From positions 20,773,001-20,837,000 of the forward strand of contig NC_081820.1 in the NCBI RefSeq assembly GCF_030704535.1: 64,000 nt of DNA, read 5' to 3'. Below, piece after piece: positions 59,500 through 64,000 of this stretch (the first letter of the stretch is position 1; each line of letters starts with the position of its first letter). The DNA is from Vitis vinifera (lineage: Eukaryota; Streptophyta; Magnoliopsida; Vitales; Vitaceae). The notes beneath the pieces were generated by a model. It saw only the letters and a list, made by a program, of their open reading frames with translations, was not told the DNA's origin and searched no databases. The position numbers and the translations under genes are program-made.

Positions 59500-61235
59500 A
59501 CATGTAATTCTCCCTAGACTTATCTAGATTCTGCGTACAATGGAAAACATGCATTTAAAACAATTATAGGATCTAGAACATGGGATTAAAGAACCTACCT
59601 AGATTTGGATGTTTCTAGATCTAATGCTTGCGATGAAGAATAAATCTGAAGTTGTTTGAGATATCGTAGACCCTAAATCTTTCACTCGATGACTTAACTC
59701 AAAGCTTGACACTCAAATGATGAAAGTCTAGAAGGTGAAGGCTAGGTCTCTCTCTTTGGAATGTAGGGAGAATGGAGGTGGATGACTAAAACCCTAACCT
59801 TGTAAGGGGTATTTATAGATGCATGAAGAACAAATTCGAAGTCATTTGAGATCTTGTAAACCTTGAATCTTTTACTCGATGACTCAACCTTAGAGCTTAA
59901 CACTCAAATAGTGGAAGTCTAGAATGAGGAAGCTAAGTTTCTCTCTTTGGAATGCAAGGAGAATGAAAGTGGAAGACAAATCCTAATCTTATAAGTGTAT
60001 TCATAGGGTTCCTACTAGGCTTAAGTAACTTGAGCCCATTTTAGGCTTGAGTTACTTAATTTAGCTAAAAAAAGGTCTTAATTGATTAACTAACTTAATA
60101 AGACTCAAATTAATCAATTAATCAATTTCAGAGATACCGTTTACTAACATTTGTGCAATCTTGCTTGATTACCAAAATGTCCTTATACACATAAATGAAC
60201 AAAGAACTAATCTAACCCTCATAAATCATGTCATTGAGCTTTATGAACTCAAATAGAACCATTGGGACCCATAGGACATTATTGGCTCTCTTAGAATCCA
60301 ATTCTAAAGTTCACTCTTCATCTTAGTATAATGAGTTAGCTACATTTCATTACCCTATGTGTATTATAATAAGACATTAAGTGCTCGGGTTTGTGACCTA
60401 CTATATGCTATATACAGTCTCCTCATTAATTAGTGTTCATAATTTAACAAAATGCAAACTGTCAACATTTCAAGATTACCTTTACTGTCTTTGAATTACA
60501 AATCTTCTTATTGTATGATCATTTGACATGTCCTAACTCACAAAGAGCTTACGTAAAGTTCCACTTAAGGAACTAATTTGACCATGGTTTACTTGAAAAC
60601 TCGTCCTCAAGATCATCAAAAGGGATACACTCTCTCAAAGTCCATGAGATATCATGATGCCTTTATTGAGAATACTTGTTGATACCAACTTCCATTAGCA
60701 GTGACTTAATCCATATGGAATATATGATCACTTTAAGATCCCATCCATAGGTTAAGGCAATTGCTAACTTCTACACAAGTTTAATATTCTCTCAAGGTTG
60801 AAACACAATATAATATGGCAACTTGGTGAAGTCATGATGACAGCCTGATAATCTTATGTCATGACTCATTGTAGGTCATATCCAATGTGTAACCATACAT
60901 ACTAGTGTAATCACCATGAGAAACCCATCTTGATGGTCAAGACAAATCATCCCTCCAATTAAGAGGTAGTGTACTATAGCTTCAAATGAATTGTCGAAGT
61001 CCACAAACTAGTTATGAACAAATCATCTACTTGTAAGGAACCCATGACTTGGATTTTTTGTGCAACTCCTAATGCATTCAAGTCATGTACAATGTAAGAA
61101 ATAAATGTCAAAATGTATGCTCATAAGGTATAATGCATAGAATAAGGATAGATTAAAGTATAACTAAAACTTTATTAAATAAATAATAAACTCTAAATTT
61201 CTTACATCATGTTATACAAGGGCTCTATCCTAACA
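59500..61235 (-). mobile_element. LTR, left arm of the inverted pair
   Basis: Reading the minus strand from 61235 it begins TGTTAGGATAGAGCCCTTG and runs about 1.7 kb; the far end near 59.5 kb is not exactly defined. It aligns throughout with the right LTR, in inverted orientation, at roughly 70-80% by eye. TTATAAGTGTATTCATAGG and GGTATTTATAGATGC lie in a duplicated block at 59634-60010. No coding region. Confidence 0.75.
59634..60010 (-). repeat. About 190 bp tandem duplication within the left LTR
   Basis: GAAGAATAAATCTGAAGTTG through CTTTGGAATGTAGGGAGAATG to GGGTATTTATAGATGCAT, then a second version from GAAGAACAAATTCGAAGTCA to AAGTGTATTCATAGG. The right LTR has one copy of this block. Confidence 0.85.
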
Positions 61236-61263
61236 ATGTTTTTTTTTTCTTGGTTGATGTTTG

Positions 61264-62708
61264 TGTTATGATAAAGCCCTTGAAAACATAACATGATGTA
61301 ACAAAATAAGATTTCACTAATGTATTTATATATTATGATTTTTGGTCTTTCTTTTATCCTTGATTGCATTATTTTTTGTTTAAGTATTCACACATGTATC
61401 ACTCGCATTGTACATGGTTTGGGTGCATTAGGAGTTACATAGAAGATCCAAGTCATAAGTTTCTTGCAAGTCGATAAGTTTATAATTGGTTCATAGAATT
61501 AGGTAATCCATTTAAGATTGTAGTGCATTACTTCTTAAATGAAGTGATGACTTGTCTTTATCATTAAGATGGATTTCTTATGATAAGCGCACTAGTGTGT
61601 ATGGTTACCCCTTAGACATGACCTATGATGAGTCATAACATAAAATTATTAAACTATGATGACTTCACTAAGCTACTATATTGCATAAACTCTCAACCTT
61701 GAAAGGGTGTTAAACTAGTGTTAAAGTCTTCAGTGGCTTTAATCTATGAGTGAGACCCTAAGGTAGTTATATATTCCATACTAATTAAGCCACTATTGAT
61801 CAAAACAGGTGACAATAAATATTCTCAAGATAGACACCATAATATCTCCTCATAGGATTGAGACATGTCCTCTTGGGTGATTTTAAAAATATGTGATCAT
61901 GAAATATATGGTTACAATAATGCATTATGTAGAATTTGACATATGCTCTTAGAATCATATTATGTCAGTTGATCACATAATAGAAAGATTTGAGACTCAA
62001 GAACTATAGATATAATCTTAAGAGGTTGATGACATTTATCCAATTAAATTATGAATATCAATTCATGAGGAGTTTGCATGTAGTGGATAATAGGTTACGA
62101 ACTTGAAAAATTGATTGACTTGGGTTTAATTAGTTTGTATCTTGGATTCTTTGTTGACACAAAGTCTTGAGGTTACATGAAGAATTAATCATTTATATGC
62201 ATAAGGGCATTTTAGTAAAAATGTAAGGTTATCTATGATTTTATGATTAATCAATTTTAGCTTCTAAATTGGATTAATTAATTAATTAGGTCCCAATAGG
62301 ACCTAATGGGCTAGATTAAGTGACTTAAGCCTAAAATGGGCTTAAGTGACTTGAATCCATGAGGAAGACTATAAACCCCTCTTAAGGGTTTAGGTTTTAA
62401 CATTCCATATCATTGTCTTCTAGAGAACCTTCATCACTTTCTTAAGAAGATTTGGAGCCATTCTACACAAGTGCTAAGGGCCAAAGAATGAGTGATTCGG
62501 TGGAAGATTACTAGGTAGTTGAGACCATCTTCTTCAAGGGGAGTTTTGATCTAGGAACATCTAGATCAAAAGGTAGTTGTTTAAGCTCTAAATCTAAAGT
62601 TTTTTGTTTTTGTATTTCATTGTAATTAGATCTAGTATCCTTAGGTTGTCATATGTATGCAGCTATGATCAAGTAATCAAGTTTGTAAAAGATGATATCA
62701 TATTAACA
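61264..62708 (+). mobile_element. Solo LTR, right arm of the inverted pair (1445 bp)
   Basis: Begins TGTTATGATAAAGCCC and ends ATATTAACA, with TGTTA...TAACA ends typical of LTRs. It is flanked by a perfect 5 bp duplication GTTTG at 61259-61263 and 62709-62713, which shows a single LTR left by recombination after insertion. It lies 28 bp from the left arm, head to head. GGAAGACTATAAACCCCTC near 62365 may be its TATA region. Confidence 0.88.
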
Positions 62709-62771
62709 GTTTGCTTATGATAATGTTAAGGGTAAGAAATAAGTTTCATTACAAAAATTATGGTATTATTG

Positions 62772-64000
62772 TCACGCCCCAAAACCCACTCCAAGGGCGT
62801 GATGGTCATTTCACACTTCAAACCTGAAGACTTAAAGTGTAACTTGACCCATACAATTATCTTGTAGTTGGAAGTTACCAATTACCAAATACCTGTTCAA
62901 AGTAGCGGAACAAAAATTCTAAAATCTTCAAAACTTAACTTTAAAACTAAGCATCCATCAACCAAAATCCATTATCCAAATATATTGCAAACTCAAACAA
63001 TTCAAGTGCTAACAAAACTTTCATAATCTTCAAATCTCAACTTCAAACTATCATAAAAAAAAAATTAAAAAAAAATCAAAGTTCAATATCTAAATAGCTT
63101 CCAAAAACCAAATAATCCAAATGAACATAAACTTATAAGCTAACAATGTCCAAAAATAACATCCTAAGCAAAATCCTAATGGTGACAATTCCCCGACCTA
63201 GCCATCACTCTTCGCTCGAACTAAGGGTACCTAAAAAGTAATCAACAAATAGGAATGAGCTCAAAGCCCAATAAGGAACATTAATGCAGTTCAAGTTCAC
63301 TTGCAAAATAAAAGATATTATAACTAATTATTTTTATAAACCTTTGAGTCAGTTGCCAATACATTCAAAACTTTTAGTTGTACACATTCATTTTTTATTC
63401 AAACATTTTCATATCAAATTTAGTCAAAACATTCAAATCATTTATTTACTCTAATCATCAAACATCAAATGGTGCTCAGTTAGGTGAGACTTTTCAAATA
63501 GGTGGCTAACCTCAAATTGTTCCTTTAAGGTGGACGGAACCAAACACTACTAGTATTAGTAACCTCTAATCAAACCCCTAAAGGTTGGGGTCCAAATCAA
63601 TTACATTCCCCACTAAGAAATGTAAAGGTCAACTATTATATCCCGTTGACAAGAGCCAAAAAGTCAAAAGTCAACTATTATATCTCGTTGACAAGAGCTA
63701 AACAAAGCAGAGTCAAACACTTATTTCAATTATTCAAATTTTCAAAACATAATATCTCCACATTTCTCTATTGTAAAAAAAAAAAAAGGTTTTAACATAC
63801 ATTTTCATGTAAAACATATTTGATTCATGCATAAAACGAATAATAACTCAAAACGTTTCCAAATGATGTATATAAAAATTTGTTTCTAAAAAAAAATGCA
63901 TTAATTTCCCTTACTTTAAAAGCACTTAGAAACCTTGAAGAGTTTAGCCCCAAGAATCTGACTCCTACCTAACATCACAAAAAGATATTATTATCACAAA
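62772..64000. mobile_element. Start of another repeat, running off the window
   Basis: TGTCACGCCCCAAAACCCAC, closely followed by GGGCGTGATGG, gives a TCACGCCC/GGGCGTGA inverted pair as at the edges of some plant transposable elements. The rest is non-coding. At 63627-63700 a 40 bp block (GGTCAACTATTATATCCCGT then TGACAAGAGC) is duplicated in tandem. Element class unknown. Confidence 0.4.

Overview
The window is plant nuclear DNA, most probably from a grapevine (Vitis) or a close rosid. The evidence is spliced genes with GT-AG introns, AT-rich intergenic DNA, plant-only protein families (SEUSS-like, PP2-type F-box, NRPB6, CYP71-clan P450s) and many fossil plant transposons. Species is inferred from protein resemblance and was not tested by a search.

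Layout. At 1-1314 (+) are the last two exons of a SEUSS-like (SLK) transcriptional co-regulator. Convergent to it, at 2434-5063 (-), is a complete five-exon F-box gene of the At4g00755 type, with a leader intron and a duplicated 3' tail. From 5.8 to 15.5 kb is AT-rich DNA with degraded retroelement relics. At 15549-17392 (-) is a complete three-exon F-box/PP2 gene (PP2-A13 type). From 17.8 to 27.1 kb is repeat-dominated DNA, including a copia-type LTR pair at 22.2-23.8 kb. At 27536-31418 (-) is a complete six-exon NRPB6 gene (the RPABC2 subunit shared by RNA polymerases) with a MITE-filled first intron. Its upstream region is the second copy of a 2.5 kb copia-containing segment also present at 12.3-14.8 kb, here split by a hAT-type insertion. 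From 36 to 55.6 kb lies a tandem P450 array: three intact two-exon genes (38206, 48409 and 53984, all +) plus two relics (36.1 and 42.3 kb). It is interleaved with a copia gag-protease fragment, a TRIM array, a Tnt1-like fossil and a hAT derivative carrying a BED-finger ORF. From 55.6 kb to the end no genes were found; the main features are a minisatellite, two related LTRs in head-to-head inverted orientation (the right one a solo LTR with a 5 bp target duplication), and the start of another repeat at the right edge.

How the genes relate. SLK, the two F-box genes and NRPB6 are unrelated housekeeping or regulatory genes. The three P450s are recent tandem paralogues sharing an intron position, the protein framework and a short motif upstream of the ATG, so they probably serve one specialised-metabolism branch. 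Their substrate cannot be told from sequence.

No new gene system was found. The most unusual structures are the TRIM array with an inverted terminal LTR inside one target-site duplication, the promoter-proximal segmental duplication at NRPB6 with an empty site for the hAT element, and the 3.1 kb inverted LTR pair.
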